Counted from the first letter of the stretch, positions 17,481 to 26,653 are shown. The stretch is 64,000 nucleotides of DNA from a bacterium (GCA_029990205.1 JAPEKQ010000006.1:62001-126000); one strand, 5' to 3'. Numbers and translations: made by a program. The notes: generated by a model not told the origin, from the sequence alone.

Positions 17481-18773
17481 CTACCTGTAGAGATTCTTGA
17501 TGCGTCCCCAGGATGTCTCCATGACAGCTTCAGGCTGCTCAACGGATGTCACTTGGCCGTTGCATGATGGGTCGGAGCACCAGTCGGCGAAGTCAACGCA
17601 CGCGCCAATCCCGGGGTCGTCACAGCAGTCCCACACGCGCCCCTCTACAGACGAGGAGTCTGTCACGCCCCACCAGTTCGCTCTGAAGTCAAGCGTGTCC
17701 GGCGACGGAGACTCAGAGACCCTGACCTCGAACACCGTCGGGTTCTCGAGGACGTTCAAACGGAAGCTCGGTGAGCGTCCCCGGGAGATGAGAACTGCCG
17801 CGCCGTTCTGAGCGGTAGAGCTGTTGCCGAAGATGATGTTGTCCTCGAAGGTGCAGGTGCTACGAGATGACAGTGCCGTGATTACCATCGCGGCACCCTC
17901 TGCTGAGCCGCAGTTGTTCGCGATGACGTTGCCTCGGCCGTCCACACTTGCGTTGCGAACGAAGAGACCGCCGGTTGAGAGTTCCGACGTGTTCTCAGCC
18001 AGCGTGTTTGCGTGCAGCGTCACCGTGGCTTCCGCCTCCAAGATCATGGCGCCCCCGAGAGCTTGGGCGTGGTTCCCCACAATGAGATTGCGCTCGAGTA
18101 GGTGAGTCCCATCGACCACGAAGATGCCCCCACCGGACTGCGTGCCGCCGAAGCCCTCGGCCCGGTTTCCCTCAACGCGGTTGCTGCGCAGCGTTGTGTC
18201 ACCGCCGAACAGGTAGAGGCCGCCTCCGTCCATCGCCCGGTTCCGGCGAATCAGGTTGCCCTCAATAACCGGGCTTCCTCCTTGTACAGCGATTCCGCCG
18301 CCGTAGTTCCCCGAGGACATTGCTTGGCAGTCCTCAATGATGTTCCCTACAATCCTGGGACTCGCCGAGTACTCGCACTGAATGCCTCCACCCGGGAAGT
18401 ACGAAAGGCCCGCGCGAAACGTGAAGCCCTCGATGAGCGTCGAACCCCCAACACTCTGACATCGCACCACCGGGTATGGAGGGACGCTGTCGCCTGTTAC
18501 GATGGTCAATTCGGGGCCAGCCTGGCTAACCAAGGCAACTCCGTCTGCCGCACAACTCAGCATGATGTGCTCGTGATAGGTTCCCGGGAACACAAGAACC
18601 GTGTCACCTGCTGAGGCTGCGTCGATCCCCTCTTGGACGGTGACGAAGTCACCAAGACCGTCCCCGTCGACACTGAAGGTAGTTGCACCCGCTTGGCCAG
18701 CCCAGACAGTGATGGCGATAGCAGTGGCAGATAGCGCCCCCGCAGCAAGCAATAGTTTCCCACACCCCATCAT
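17481..18773 (-). CDS. Secreted right-handed parallel beta-helix protein A with SWGRIKxLYR C-terminus
   Basis: 430 residues from the ATG at 18773; a second ATG follows at 18770, and GGAG lies about 8 nt upstream. A signal peptide (about 1-30) is followed by a DUF1565/pectate-lyase-like helix start (GDFVTVQEGIDAASAGDTV) and then repeated beta-helix coils with GGGI/GGGLY/NxI...N turns (about 75-340). A Cys-rich end (WDCCDDPGIGACVDFADWC, then CNGQ) precedes the last residues SWGRIKNLYR. There is no FlgD-like domain. The fold is typical of polysaccharide-binding or adhesive surface proteins; no catalytic residues are obvious. Sampled codons have about 60% GC3, against about 90% nearby, suggesting transfer or different origin. 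A paralogue lies at 25374-26639. Confidence 0.8.
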   Translation of the reverse strand: MMGCGKLLLAAGALSATAIAITVWAGQAGATTFSVDGDGLGDFVTVQEGIDAASAGDTVLVFPGTYHEHIMLSCAADGVALVSQAGPELTIVTGDSVPPYPVVRCQSVGGSTLIEGFTFRAGLSYFPGGGIQCEYSASPRIVGNIIEDCQAMSSGNYGGGIAVQGGSPVIEGNLIRRNRAMDGGGLYLFGGDTTLRSNRVEGNRAEGFGGTQSGGGIFVVDGTHLLERNLIVGNHAQALGGAMILEAEATVTLHANTLAENTSELSTGGLFVRNASVDGRGNVIANNCGSAEGAAMVITALSSRSTCTFEDNIIFGNSSTAQNGAAVLISRGRSPSFRLNVLENPTVFEVRVSESPSPDTLDFRANWWGVTDSSSVEGRVWDCCDDPGIGACVDFADWCSDPSCNGQVTSVEQPEAVMETSWGRIKNLYR

Positions 18774-18792
18774 GCTAGTCTCCAAGCCATAG

Positions 18793-18821
18793 TTGATGTC
18801 AGTACACCACAATGGTAGCAT
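18793..18821 (+). promoter_or_regulatory. Candidate promoter for the subtilase gene
   Basis: TTGATG (18793-18798), 17-bp spacer, TAGCAT (18816-18821). It overlaps a minus-strand candidate for the divergent beta-helix gene. Confidence 0.35.
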
Positions 18822-18840
18822 ACGCGCCGGTTGGACGCAA
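18812..18840 (-). promoter_or_regulatory. Candidate promoter for beta-helix gene A
   Basis: On the minus strand: TTGCGT (18835-18840), 17-bp spacer, TACCAT (18812-18817). The boxes interlock with the plus-strand promoter, so the two divergent genes may compete for polymerase. Confidence 0.35.
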
Positions 18841-18887
18841 GACCCGCTACCGACATCCACGTGCAGTCGATCGTGAGGGAGGCGACC

Positions 18888-21767
18888 ATGAGTGTCCGAC
18901 AAGAAGTGCGCTCGGTGCTTGCCTGCTGTCTCATGCTTCTGATCTCAACCGCTGTTGCCGTCCCCAGCGTTCAGCTGTCAGGTCGCACCTACACCGCTGA
19001 TGGCGACACTCTGTGGATGGACTCCGATGGCTGTCGCTGGGAGGTCATTGGCGATGTGGTCACGATCGCTCCTGCAGAGGGATACTGCGCTCAGGAGCTA
19101 GCTGACAGTCTCTCTTCGCACGGGCTTGAGATTGGCTTCTTCGGCCCGAGTGGTTCCTACTGCGATGTTGCGGTTCCAGAAGGGTCCGGCCCACTTGACG
19201 TTCTAGGTACGTGCCTGCAGCATCTCGATATCGACGACGCGTGGGCGAACACGCGCGTGAGGTTAGCGGCCGCCCCGTCCGATTCGTTCTTCGCGGAGCA
19301 CATCGGCTGGTGGCGCCAGTGGAATCTCGCCAGGATTCGAGCAGAGGACGCGTGGACGCTGGAGACGGGCGACACGACGGTTGTCATAGCAGTACTCGAT
19401 ACTGGAATCGAGGTGGGTCACGATGACCTGTTCGGGAATCTCTGGGTGAACTGGGCGGAGTACAGTGGGACGCCCTCCAGCGACGATGACAACAACGGGT
19501 ATGTCGATGACATCTACGGTGCCAATGTCGACAACACTAGCGGTGATGTGGATGACGTGTACTACCACGGGACGGTGGTCTCGGGCATCGTTGCGGCGCA
19601 GACGAACAACGACGGAACCGGGGTTGCTGGCCTGGCCGGCGGTTGGTACGACGAAGCTTGGTCGGTCGGCGACAGGGGCAGCGGCTGTCGCATCATGACA
19701 GCAGCGAGTCCCACTGGCAATAAGGCGAATCTCAGGAAGGGCTTGCTCTATGCAGCGTCCATGGGGGCTCATGTTGCCAACATGAGCTTCTCAACCCCAA
19801 AGACGCAGGATTGGGTTGAGGCTGTCGAGACTGCCGCAGACTCAGGCATGGTACTCGTAGCAGCCATGGACAACCAAGCAACGGCGAAGTGCCCCTTTCC
19901 CGCGGGCCATGAAGATGTCATCGCGGTTGGCGCGACCGACTACCTTGACCGAGATGCCTTCTGGCAGAACTACAGCGACTCATTGGAGGTTGTGGCTCCG
20001 TCGGGGGCATGCCCGACGCGAAGCGGCCATTGTCATTCGGACTGCACAGACAGATTCCCAGAGTACCTTTGTCAGATGCCGATGTGGTGCGTCTGCGATT
20101 CCCTGTTTCTGTGGTCAACGGGCGATCCCCTCAGCGCCGACGGTTACGGGTTCTTCTCAGGCACCTCTGCCTCAACGCCGCAGATCGCTGCGCTCGCGGG
20201 GCTGCTGCTATCCGCCGATGCATCCCTCAACCGTGATGAGGTTCGCGCTCTGGTCCAAGCGTCTGCCCAAGACAAGATAGGGGACTCAGAAGACACGCGG
20301 GGACGAGATGAGCACTACGGATTCGGCCTCGTTGATGCCTATGCGGCTCTCTTCCTCGCTCGCGGTGGCGGCGCAACCACCAGCAACCTCCGCCTCTGCT
20401 ACGACGTGGAGTTCGATCGCGACGTGAAGATCAGCTCGGGGGACACTCTCACGCTTCTTCCCGGTGTCGAAGTCTCCTTCGCTTCCGGCTCAGACGCAGC
20501 CAACCTCGGCATCGACTCAAGCCGATGCGAACTCATCGTCGAGGGAACGCTCATCGCGGAGGGGACCCACGCTGACACGCTCGTGACCTTCACGACAGAG
20601 GTGGACTCCGCTGGAGCCTGGTATGGCATCCGGGCGCTGGCCGATACCGGCACCATTCACATGGAATACTGCGCCGTCGAGAACGCGTACAAGGGCATCG
20701 CAGTGGAAGCGCCCGACAGCCTGTATGTGTCCGAGGTGACCATCGAGGACTGCGTGACTCACGGCATCTCGTGCAAGGAGTGTGACTCCTCGATGACCGT
20801 CGAGTCGTGCACGATCGATGACCCCGGTCTCATCGGGATCGATGCATCTGACTGCGATGGGCTCCTGCTTTCCGACCACGACATCACCGATGCGACGGCC
20901 TACGGCATCAGATGTCTGGACGCTGAGGGAATGACGGTTGAGGACAACACCATTCTCGGAGCCTCCGGCGAAAGCGGGTTCGTGGGCATCCACTACGTCT
21001 GTGCTTCGGGTGACACGACCCTCACGATCGAGGACAACACGATCTCACGGTGCGGGGCCCGCGGCATCTACTGTGAAGGAGGCGGCGATGGAACGTCCTC
21101 GATCACGGGCAACCTGATCTCCGATGACGGCTACGATCGTGGGACTGTCGGCATCTACCTCAAGACGTGCCGGGCAGCGGTGCACTATAACGAGACCGAG
21201 AAGAAGGGGACAGGGGTGAGTGTGTTGCCTGGGATGGGAACCCCGAAGTGGATCCCTGATCTTGGCAACGGAACATCCCAGCAGCAGGGCAACAACAGCT
21301 GGCTGGACAACACGACGTGGTACGTCTGGACGCTGCTCGCGTCTCCGGACACGCTCTACGCGGAGTCGAACTGGCACGGCATGAAGAACCCCTCTTCGAG
21401 CATGTTCAGCTCCACGGTCGACTACCTCCCGGTTCTCGAGAGCGCGCCGAGCGCGAGGATCAACCCGGGCGCTGACGACGACGAGTCGCACAAGTACTCG
21501 CTCTCCCAGAACCGACCGAATCCCTTCAACCCGACCACGACGATCGAGTACAGCATCTGGGTGCCGGGTCGCGTGACGCTTCGGGTCTACAACATGGCCG
21601 GCAAGCTCGTGCGCACGCTGGTCAACGCGGTTCAGGAGCCGGGCCACCACGATGTCATCTGGGATGGCAGCGACGACCAGGGCCGCCAGGTCGCGGGAGG
21701 CGTCTATTTCGCGCGCATGGTCTCGGGTGGCGAGACGAAGATGCGGAAGCTCATCCTCCTGAAGTAG
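18888..21767 (+). CDS. Subtilisin-like S8 peptidase fused to a beta-helix and sorting domain
   Basis: 959 residues from the ATG at 18888, with GGGAGG upstream. A signal peptide (about 1-25) and a pro-region (to about 150) precede the S8 domain. The catalytic triad is complete: D171 (AVLDTGIE), H227 (YYHGTVVSG) and S427 (SGTSASTPQ), with N329 as oxyanion residue. An unusual insert between 375 and 403 holds six cysteines just before the catalytic Ser. Residues about 500-870 are parallel beta-helix coils, and the C-terminus is a FlgD-like domain ending in LILLK. The coding sequence is mosaic: GC3 is about 60% in a sample near 19.8 kb and about 90% near 21.6 kb, so the protease half may have been joined to a resident C-terminal half. 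The next gene begins 34 bp later. Confidence 0.87.
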   Translation: MSVRQEVRSVLACCLMLLISTAVAVPSVQLSGRTYTADGDTLWMDSDGCRWEVIGDVVTIAPAEGYCAQELADSLSSHGLEIGFFGPSGSYCDVAVPEGSGPLDVLGTCLQHLDIDDAWANTRVRLAAAPSDSFFAEHIGWWRQWNLARIRAEDAWTLETGDTTVVIAVLDTGIEVGHDDLFGNLWVNWAEYSGTPSSDDDNNGYVDDIYGANVDNTSGDVDDVYYHGTVVSGIVAAQTNNDGTGVAGLAGGWYDEAWSVGDRGSGCRIMTAASPTGNKANLRKGLLYAASMGAHVANMSFSTPKTQDWVEAVETAADSGMVLVAAMDNQATAKCPFPAGHEDVIAVGATDYLDRDAFWQNYSDSLEVVAPSGACPTRSGHCHSDCTDRFPEYLCQMPMWCVCDSLFLWSTGDPLSADGYGFFSGTSASTPQIAALAGLLLSADASLNRDEVRALVQASAQDKIGDSEDTRGRDEHYGFGLVDAYAALFLARGGGATTSNLRLCYDVEFDRDVKISSGDTLTLLPGVEVSFASGSDAANLGIDSSRCELIVEGTLIAEGTHADTLVTFTTEVDSAGAWYGIRALADTGTIHMEYCAVENAYKGIAVEAPDSLYVSEVTIEDCVTHGISCKECDSSMTVESCTIDDPGLIGIDASDCDGLLLSDHDITDATAYGIRCLDAEGMTVEDNTILGASGESGFVGIHYVCASGDTTLTIEDNTISRCGARGIYCEGGGDGTSSITGNLISDDGYDRGTVGIYLKTCRAAVHYNETEKKGTGVSVLPGMGTPKWIPDLGNGTSQQQGNNSWLDNTTWYVWTLLASPDTLYAESNWHGMKNPSSSMFSSTVDYLPVLESAPSARINPGADDDESHKYSLSQNRPNPFNPTTTIEYSIWVPGRVTLRVYNMAGKLVRTLVNAVQEPGHHDVIWDGSDDQGRQVAGGVYFARMVSGGETKMRKLILLK

Positions 21768-21801
21768 CGACACTCACCGTGAACCGAACCGGGAGAACCC
21801 G

Positions 21802-22359
21802 ATGAAGACGAGACTGATGACACTGGCGGCACTCGCCGCACTGCTGGTTTGGGCGCCGGCTCACGGCGTCGGCGTGGTCGCGGTGCAGCTGGATGAGATC
21901 GCTGTGCTGTCGCCGCCCGAGGAATCCGATGAGACGGCTCGATGTCTGCTGTCGTTCGAGCTGCCGCAGGTGCTGGACAATGTGACGATCGACTACGCGA
22001 GGCTCACGGCGTCCGCGCATATATCATCTCCAGAGGAGGACCAGCTGCCGCCGCTGGTCGTGGAGGCGTACGCGGTGACCTCGTCGTGGAGTGCTGCGAG
22101 CGTCGCATGGTCCACCGGATGGGACACGGCTGGCGGTGACTTCGAGACGCATGCGGGTGCGACGTTCGCGTCCGCTCCGGACTCAACGGTGTCCGTCTCG
22201 CTGGATCTGACGCACATCGTGCAGGACTGGGTGGATGGGGACGCGAGCAACTACGGGGTCATCGTGATCCTGCCGACCGGCACCGGGCATGAGATCTCGA
22301 CCGTGGACCAGCAGACGCACCCACCTGTGCTTGAGGTGTACTACTCCGGGCGGGAGTGA
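21802..22359 (+). CDS. Secreted DNRLRE-type domain protein, copy 1
   Basis: 185 residues with a signal peptide (about 1-22, cut near AHG) and a GGGAGA site. The body matches the DNRLRE-type beta-sandwich pattern: YARLTASA, SSWSAASVAWSTGWDT, GGDFE, then DLTHIVQDWVDGDASNYGVIV. Such domains are common in secreted or surface proteins, often carbohydrate-associated; no enzyme function is evident. It follows the subtilase by 34 bp and may be co-transcribed. A second copy at 26760-27266 is about 90% identical over 143 aligned residues. Confidence 0.75.
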   Translation: MKTRLMTLAALAALLVWAPAHGVGVVAVQLDEIAVLSPPEESDETARCLLSFELPQVLDNVTIDYARLTASAHISSPEEDQLPPLVVEAYAVTSSWSAASVAWSTGWDTAGGDFETHAGATFASAPDSTVSVSLDLTHIVQDWVDGDASNYGVIVILPTGTGHEISTVDQQTHPPVLEVYYSGRE

Positions 22360-22433
22360 TCCGCGCGACGGAAGCGCGCAACTGTGGTACAATCGGTTCC
22401 CGAGTGAATAGTCACGATATCGGACGTTGAGTC

Positions 22434-23678
22434 TCAGTCTCGCGCGCGCGGGACCGTGATGCTGGCGGATGGAAGAACGACGGCCCTCGTCTCCGGATCG
22501 GCGGCGAGGGCTTCGTCGACTGCGGCCTGAAGATCGTGGATGGGTCGGAAGAACACGCCTTCGACGACGTCGTCGGGAAGCTCGGTCATCGCCCAGACGT
22601 TCCAGCGCGTGACCGCCTCGACGAGACGGGCGACCTTGTGGAGTCCGAACCGGTACGGTCCCTCGATCGCCTTGAGCGCGTCGGCCGGCGTGGGCGCGGC
22701 GGTCAGAGCGCTGACGAAGTTCTCCTCGCCGGCGCCCTCGGGGCACGCGGCGACGAGCAGCAGGACGCCACCGTCGGCGAGAGCCAGCTTCGCGTGTTCG
22801 ATCGCCTTGTGCGCCTGGTAGAGATTGATGTCCTGAGGCGGCGGCGCCACCGCGATGACGAGTCCGGCCCTTCGACCGGTATCGACGACGAAGACGTGCT
22901 CGGCGTGCCGAACGGCGGCGCGGAACGAGGCGTCAAGCTCCCCGGCGGTGACCGCGTAGATCCGGTCGCTGCGGTCAAGGACCGCCTGGATGGAGTAGAA
23001 CCGCTCATCGACCACGAGTTCGACCGCGTCCATCATGTCATCGTGGACCGGATTGCCTTCGAGCGCGGTCGGGAGCGAATCCGGCGACAGCGAGTGGGAG
23101 TGGTTCGCCACGATGGTGTCGTACCCGCAGACGCCCGGGAGGATCGACTTGCGACCTCCGGTCCATCCCGCGAAGTAGTGCGGTTCGACCGATCCGATAA
23201 TGAGAACCCGCTCCGCCTCGCGCACCAGTCTGCTGACGTGAACGGGCGTGCCGCGGGGGGTGGTTCCCACGTACGCGAGACCGTCAGCATCACGCGAGTC
23301 GTGGACGACGAGGCGATGCCCGAACCTCTCGGCGAGGCCGCCGAGGATCTCGTGTCTCTCCTCGTCGGTCGGCGCCCGGTGTGTTCCGGTGGCGACGATG
23401 ATGGTCACGCCGAGTCCCTCGAGCAGCGGCTCGATCTCGGTGAGGATGGCGGCCGTCGGGGTGCTTCGAGTGCGGTCGTTGACGATGATGACGAGCTTCG
23501 ACGCTCCCGCGAGGAACTGCGACAGGTCGGGCGCGTCGAGGGGAGACGCAAGCGCCGCCGCGATGGCGGTCGACGGCGCGGGGAGCGAGACGTCGTTCGG
23601 CTTGAACACGCCGGCGAGACGCTCGTCGGGGATCTCTATCGTGGTGGTGTTCCCGGCGTAGGGGATCTCGACGAGCAT
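22434..23678 (-). CDS. larA: LarA-family nickel-pincer racemase (lactate racemase-like)
   Basis: 414 residues from the ATG at 23678, with AAGGAG 7 nt upstream. Family motifs are intact: NDRTRSTP (67-74), GTH with H100, and EPHYFAGWTGGRKSILPG with H167 and K177. K177 corresponds to the lysine that binds the nickel-pincer cofactor in Lactiplantibacillus LarA, and the following ANHSHS supplies the His ligand (about H193). The enzyme probably racemises lactate or another 2-hydroxy acid. LarA homologues differ in substrate, so lactate is only the default. No larB/C/E cofactor genes are in the window. It diverges from hutH. Confidence 0.82.
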   Translation of the reverse strand: MLVEIPYAGNTTTIEIPDERLAGVFKPNDVSLPAPSTAIAAALASPLDAPDLSQFLAGASKLVIIVNDRTRSTPTAAILTEIEPLLEGLGVTIIVATGTHRAPTDEERHEILGGLAERFGHRLVVHDSRDADGLAYVGTTPRGTPVHVSRLVREAERVLIIGSVEPHYFAGWTGGRKSILPGVCGYDTIVANHSHSLSPDSLPTALEGNPVHDDMMDAVELVVDERFYSIQAVLDRSDRIYAVTAGELDASFRAAVRHAEHVFVVDTGRRAGLVIAVAPPPQDINLYQAHKAIEHAKLALADGGVLLLVAACPEGAGEENFVSALTAAPTPADALKAIEGPYRFGLHKVARLVEAVTRWNVWAMTELPDDVVEGVFFRPIHDLQAAVDEALAADPETRAVVLPSASITVPRARD

Positions 23679-23792
23679 AGCGTCGCTCCTTCTGAGGATC
23701 TTGCGAGAACGGTCCGCGCCTCGCGCGGCACTGTGACAGCATAGCACCGGCGCATGACGCGCCGAAGAGGAATAGCCCAAACGGAGGATATC

Positions 23793-25364
23793 ATGAAGGT
23801 CGTACTGGACGGAGCGAGCCTGACCATCGAGCAGGTCCACGCGGTCGCGCGTGAGGGTGCGACGGTCGCGCTGGCGCCCGCGGCGCGGAAGGCCGTCGTG
23901 CGGTGTCGCAAGGTCGCCAGGGAACTCAGAGAGAGCGGACAGCTCATCTACGGTGTGACGACGGGTATCGGGGAACTGGCGCGTGTGGCGGTCTCGCCCG
24001 AGCACGGTGAGGAGCTCCAGCGACGCATCGTCCGAAGCCACGCGGCCGGCGTCGGTGAGCACTTCAAGGTCGACGAGGTCCGCGCGGCGATGCTCCTTCG
24101 CGCCAACGTCCTCGCCCGCGGCTACTCGGCCGTCAGACTCGAACTGCTCGAGACCATCATCGACATGCTCAACAACGGTGTGTCGCCCGCGGTACCCGAG
24201 AAGGGCTCGGTCGGCACCAGCGGCGATCTCTGTTCGCTCGCACACATCGCGCTCGTCGTGATGGGTGAGGGGGAGGCGTACTACGAGGGCCGTCTGATGA
24301 AGGGCAAGACCGCGATGCGCCGCGCAGGCGTGACGCCGGTGACGCTCAAGTTCAAGGAAGGACTCGCGCTCATCAACGGGTCGCAGTTCTTCACGGCCTG
24401 CGGCGCGCTCCGTGTCTACGACGGTGAGCGGCTGATGAAGTCGGCCATCATCGCGAGCGCGATGTCGGCCGATGCGCTGCGGACGCCGCTCACGCCGTTC
24501 GACCCGCGCATCCACGAGCTCCGCCCGTTCAACGGTCAGAACGCCGTGGCCGACAACATGCGCAAGCTTCTCAAGAGCAGCGGGTTCATCAAGCGCGGCT
24601 CGGGGAAGGTCCAGGACGCCTACAGCATCCGCTGCATCCCGCAGGTCTACAGCCCGTCGATCGACACGCTGAACTACACGCGGAGCCAGATCGAGATCGA
24701 GATGAACTCGGTGACGGACAACCCGCTCTTCTTCCCGGATGAGGGCGAGCAGCTCTCGTGCGGCAACTTCCACGGACAGCCGATCGCGATGCCCCTGGAC
24801 TTCCTCGGGATCGCGATGAGCGAGATCGGCGGTCTCTCCGAACGGCACATCAACCGGTTGGTGAACCCGCATCTCAACGGTGGGCTGCCGGCGTTCCTCG
24901 TCAAGAGCGAGGGTCTGAACTCCGGCTACATGCTCGCACACTACACGGCGACCGCGCTCTGCTCGGAGAACAAGGTGTTCTCGCATCCGGCCGTCGTCGA
25001 CAACTTCTCCATGGCGGCCGATCAGGAGGACACGGTCTCGATGGGTCCGATCGCGGCGCGGAAGCTCAAGGACATCATGGGCAACGTGCTCAACGTCATC
25101 GCCATCGAGATGATGTGCGCCGCGCAGGCGTTCGATCTGCTGGAGGGCAAGCCCGGGAAGGGGACGGCCGTCGCGCACAAGCAGGTGCGCTCGGTCGTGC
25201 CGACCTACATCAAGGACCGCGAGGTCGCGCCCGACATCAAGAAGATCGCCGACCTCATCGCGAGCTGGGAGCTTCTGGACTCGGTCGAGAAGGCGGTCGG
25301 CCCCGTGCAGCTGAGGTCACGGTCGAAGAAGGTCGCGGCGGTGCGGAAGCACTGGTGCGCGTAG
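23793..25364 (+). CDS. hutH: Histidine ammonia-lyase (MIO-type, TSG tripeptide variant)
   Basis: 523 residues from the ATG at 23793 with GGAGGAT upstream. It is full length for the HAL/PAL family. The catalytic Tyr is Y53 (YGVTTGIG). The substrate-selectivity pair is S82-H83 (RSHAAGVG), the pattern of histidine rather than tyrosine or phenylalanine lyases. The cofactor-forming tripeptide is T142-S143-G144 (GSVGTSGDL) instead of the usual Ala-Ser-Gly. A Thr-Ser-Gly precursor is known from Pantoea phenylalanine aminomutase, so an MIO group can still form. The likely reaction is histidine to urocanate plus ammonia. No hutU/I/G genes are nearby, so the rest of the pathway must lie elsewhere. Confidence 0.8.
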   Translation: MKVVLDGASLTIEQVHAVAREGATVALAPAARKAVVRCRKVARELRESGQLIYGVTTGIGELARVAVSPEHGEELQRRIVRSHAAGVGEHFKVDEVRAAMLLRANVLARGYSAVRLELLETIIDMLNNGVSPAVPEKGSVGTSGDLCSLAHIALVVMGEGEAYYEGRLMKGKTAMRRAGVTPVTLKFKEGLALINGSQFFTACGALRVYDGERLMKSAIIASAMSADALRTPLTPFDPRIHELRPFNGQNAVADNMRKLLKSSGFIKRGSGKVQDAYSIRCIPQVYSPSIDTLNYTRSQIEIEMNSVTDNPLFFPDEGEQLSCGNFHGQPIAMPLDFLGIAMSEIGGLSERHINRLVNPHLNGGLPAFLVKSEGLNSGYMLAHYTATALCSENKVFSHPAVVDNFSMAADQEDTVSMGPIAARKLKDIMGNVLNVIAIEMMCAAQAFDLLEGKPGKGTAVAHKQVRSVVPTYIKDREVAPDIKKIADLIASWELLDSVEKAVGPVQLRSRSKKVAAVRKHWCA

Positions 25365-25373
25365 GCGGAGTGA

Positions 25374-26639
25374 CTACCGGTAGAGGCTCTTGATACGTCC
25401 CCAGCTGGCCTGAGTCGTACCCTCAGGCTCTTCGACGGATGTCAGCTGGCCGCTGCAGGATGGATCGGTGCACCAGTTGGAGAAGTCGATGCACCAGAGA
25501 AGCCCGGGATCGTCGCTGCAATCGTAGACTCTTGCTGCGATCTCAACAGGGTCGTCAGTGCCCCACCAGTTGCCGGTGAAGTCGAGCGTGTCGGGCAACG
25601 GTGTGTCATCGACCAGAACCTCGAACTGCGCTTCATTGCAGAGGTAGTTCCCTGTGAGAGCTGGTACTGGTCCCGCCTGACGGATGCGGATCGCGGATTC
25701 GCCGTCACCTCCCGTGTTTCCGAAGAGCACGTTGTTGGAGAGGGTGAGCGTTCCAGTGCGGTCTCGGATGTCCAGAGCACCCCCGCCGCGCATGTTGACC
25801 TCGTTGTCCATGATGGTGTTCTCGCTGACCGTGCCTGCCGTACTCCAGAGGGCTAGTCCTCCTCCGGCATACCCGGCGAAGTTTGACTCGATCGTGTTCT
25901 CGCGAACCAGCAGCTCATCTGTCCACCAGCTGCAGATGCCGCCACCGAAGAGCGCCGAGTTGTTGCCTATCACGTTGTCGTTGATCTCGGCGCGGTCACA
26001 TGAGACGTAGATTCCACCGCCCGTCTGATCGGCCGTGAACGAAGCCGCTTCGTTTCCGATAATCGTGTTGCCAGTGATGATAGCCTCGCCACCCCAGACT
26101 CCGATGCCGCCCCCATCGCCGCCCCGATTCCCCTCGATCAGGCAGCCGGACACCATGATAGACGAGTCGTCGCTGCCAATGGCGCCGCCCTGCATCTGGA
26201 GTGCAAGGCAGTCCGTGATTGTGCAGGAGGCAACCCTGATGTCGGCGTGGTCAGCTCTGATGCCGCCGCCCCAGTAGTAGCTGTTCCCGCCCGTTATCGT
26301 GAATCCCTCGATTCGCGTATCTGTCCCCACGTTCTCACAGTGGATGACGGAGTTGAGGGAGACCCCCTCGTTGTCGATCGTCGTGGACCCCGGGCCGGCT
26401 GCGCTGAGGAGCGTCACACCGTCCGCGTCGGGCCCCATGTACAGGCGCTCGTAGTACGTGCCCGGAGCTACGAGCACTGTGTCGCCGTACGTTGCCGCGT
26501 CGATGCCTTCCTGGATCGTCACGTGGTCGCCGCCACCGGCGTGGTCCACGTGAACTGTGGTCGCCGCCGCAGTCGGTACCACTCCGGTGGCAAGCATGAC
26601 GGCGGCGACGATAGTCCCGCCTCGGTGTCGTGGTTGCAT
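25374..26639 (-). CDS. Secreted right-handed parallel beta-helix protein B with SWGRIKxLYR C-terminus
   Basis: 421 residues, ATG at 26639 with GGAGG upstream. A signal peptide (about 1-26) leads into the same start as protein A (DHVTIQEGIDAATYGDTV...PGTYYE), then beta-helix coils rich in GGGI/GGGL turns, a Cys-bearing segment (YDCSDDPGLLWCIDFSNWC), and the ending SWGRIKSLYR. The paralogy with 17481-18773 holds along the whole length. It converges with hutH (9 bp apart) and diverges from DNRLRE copy 2, so a beta-helix/DNRLRE association appears twice. Function is unknown; a surface adhesin or glycan-binding role is plausible. Confidence 0.8.
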   Translation of the reverse strand: MQPRHRGGTIVAAVMLATGVVPTAAATTVHVDHAGGGDHVTIQEGIDAATYGDTVLVAPGTYYERLYMGPDADGVTLLSAAGPGSTTIDNEGVSLNSVIHCENVGTDTRIEGFTITGGNSYYWGGGIRADHADIRVASCTITDCLALQMQGGAIGSDDSSIMVSGCLIEGNRGGDGGGIGVWGGEAIITGNTIIGNEAASFTADQTGGGIYVSCDRAEINDNVIGNNSALFGGGICSWWTDELLVRENTIESNFAGYAGGGLALWSTAGTVSENTIMDNEVNMRGGGALDIRDRTGTLTLSNNVLFGNTGGDGESAIRIRQAGPVPALTGNYLCNEAQFEVLVDDTPLPDTLDFTGNWWGTDDPVEIAARVYDCSDDPGLLWCIDFSNWCTDPSCSGQLTSVEEPEGTTQASWGRIKSLYR

Positions 26640-26653
26640 CGGTCAACCTCCGC

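Noticed and set aside
22384-22440. TACAAT-like -10 box after DNRLRE copy 1
   Set aside because: There is no matching -35 and no plus-strand gene for more than 1.3 kb, so it is probably chance.
23679-25178. Possible 500-residue N-terminal extension of LarA
   Set aside because: It would lie entirely opposite hutH, and the ATG at 23678 has a good ribosome site and gives the usual family length.
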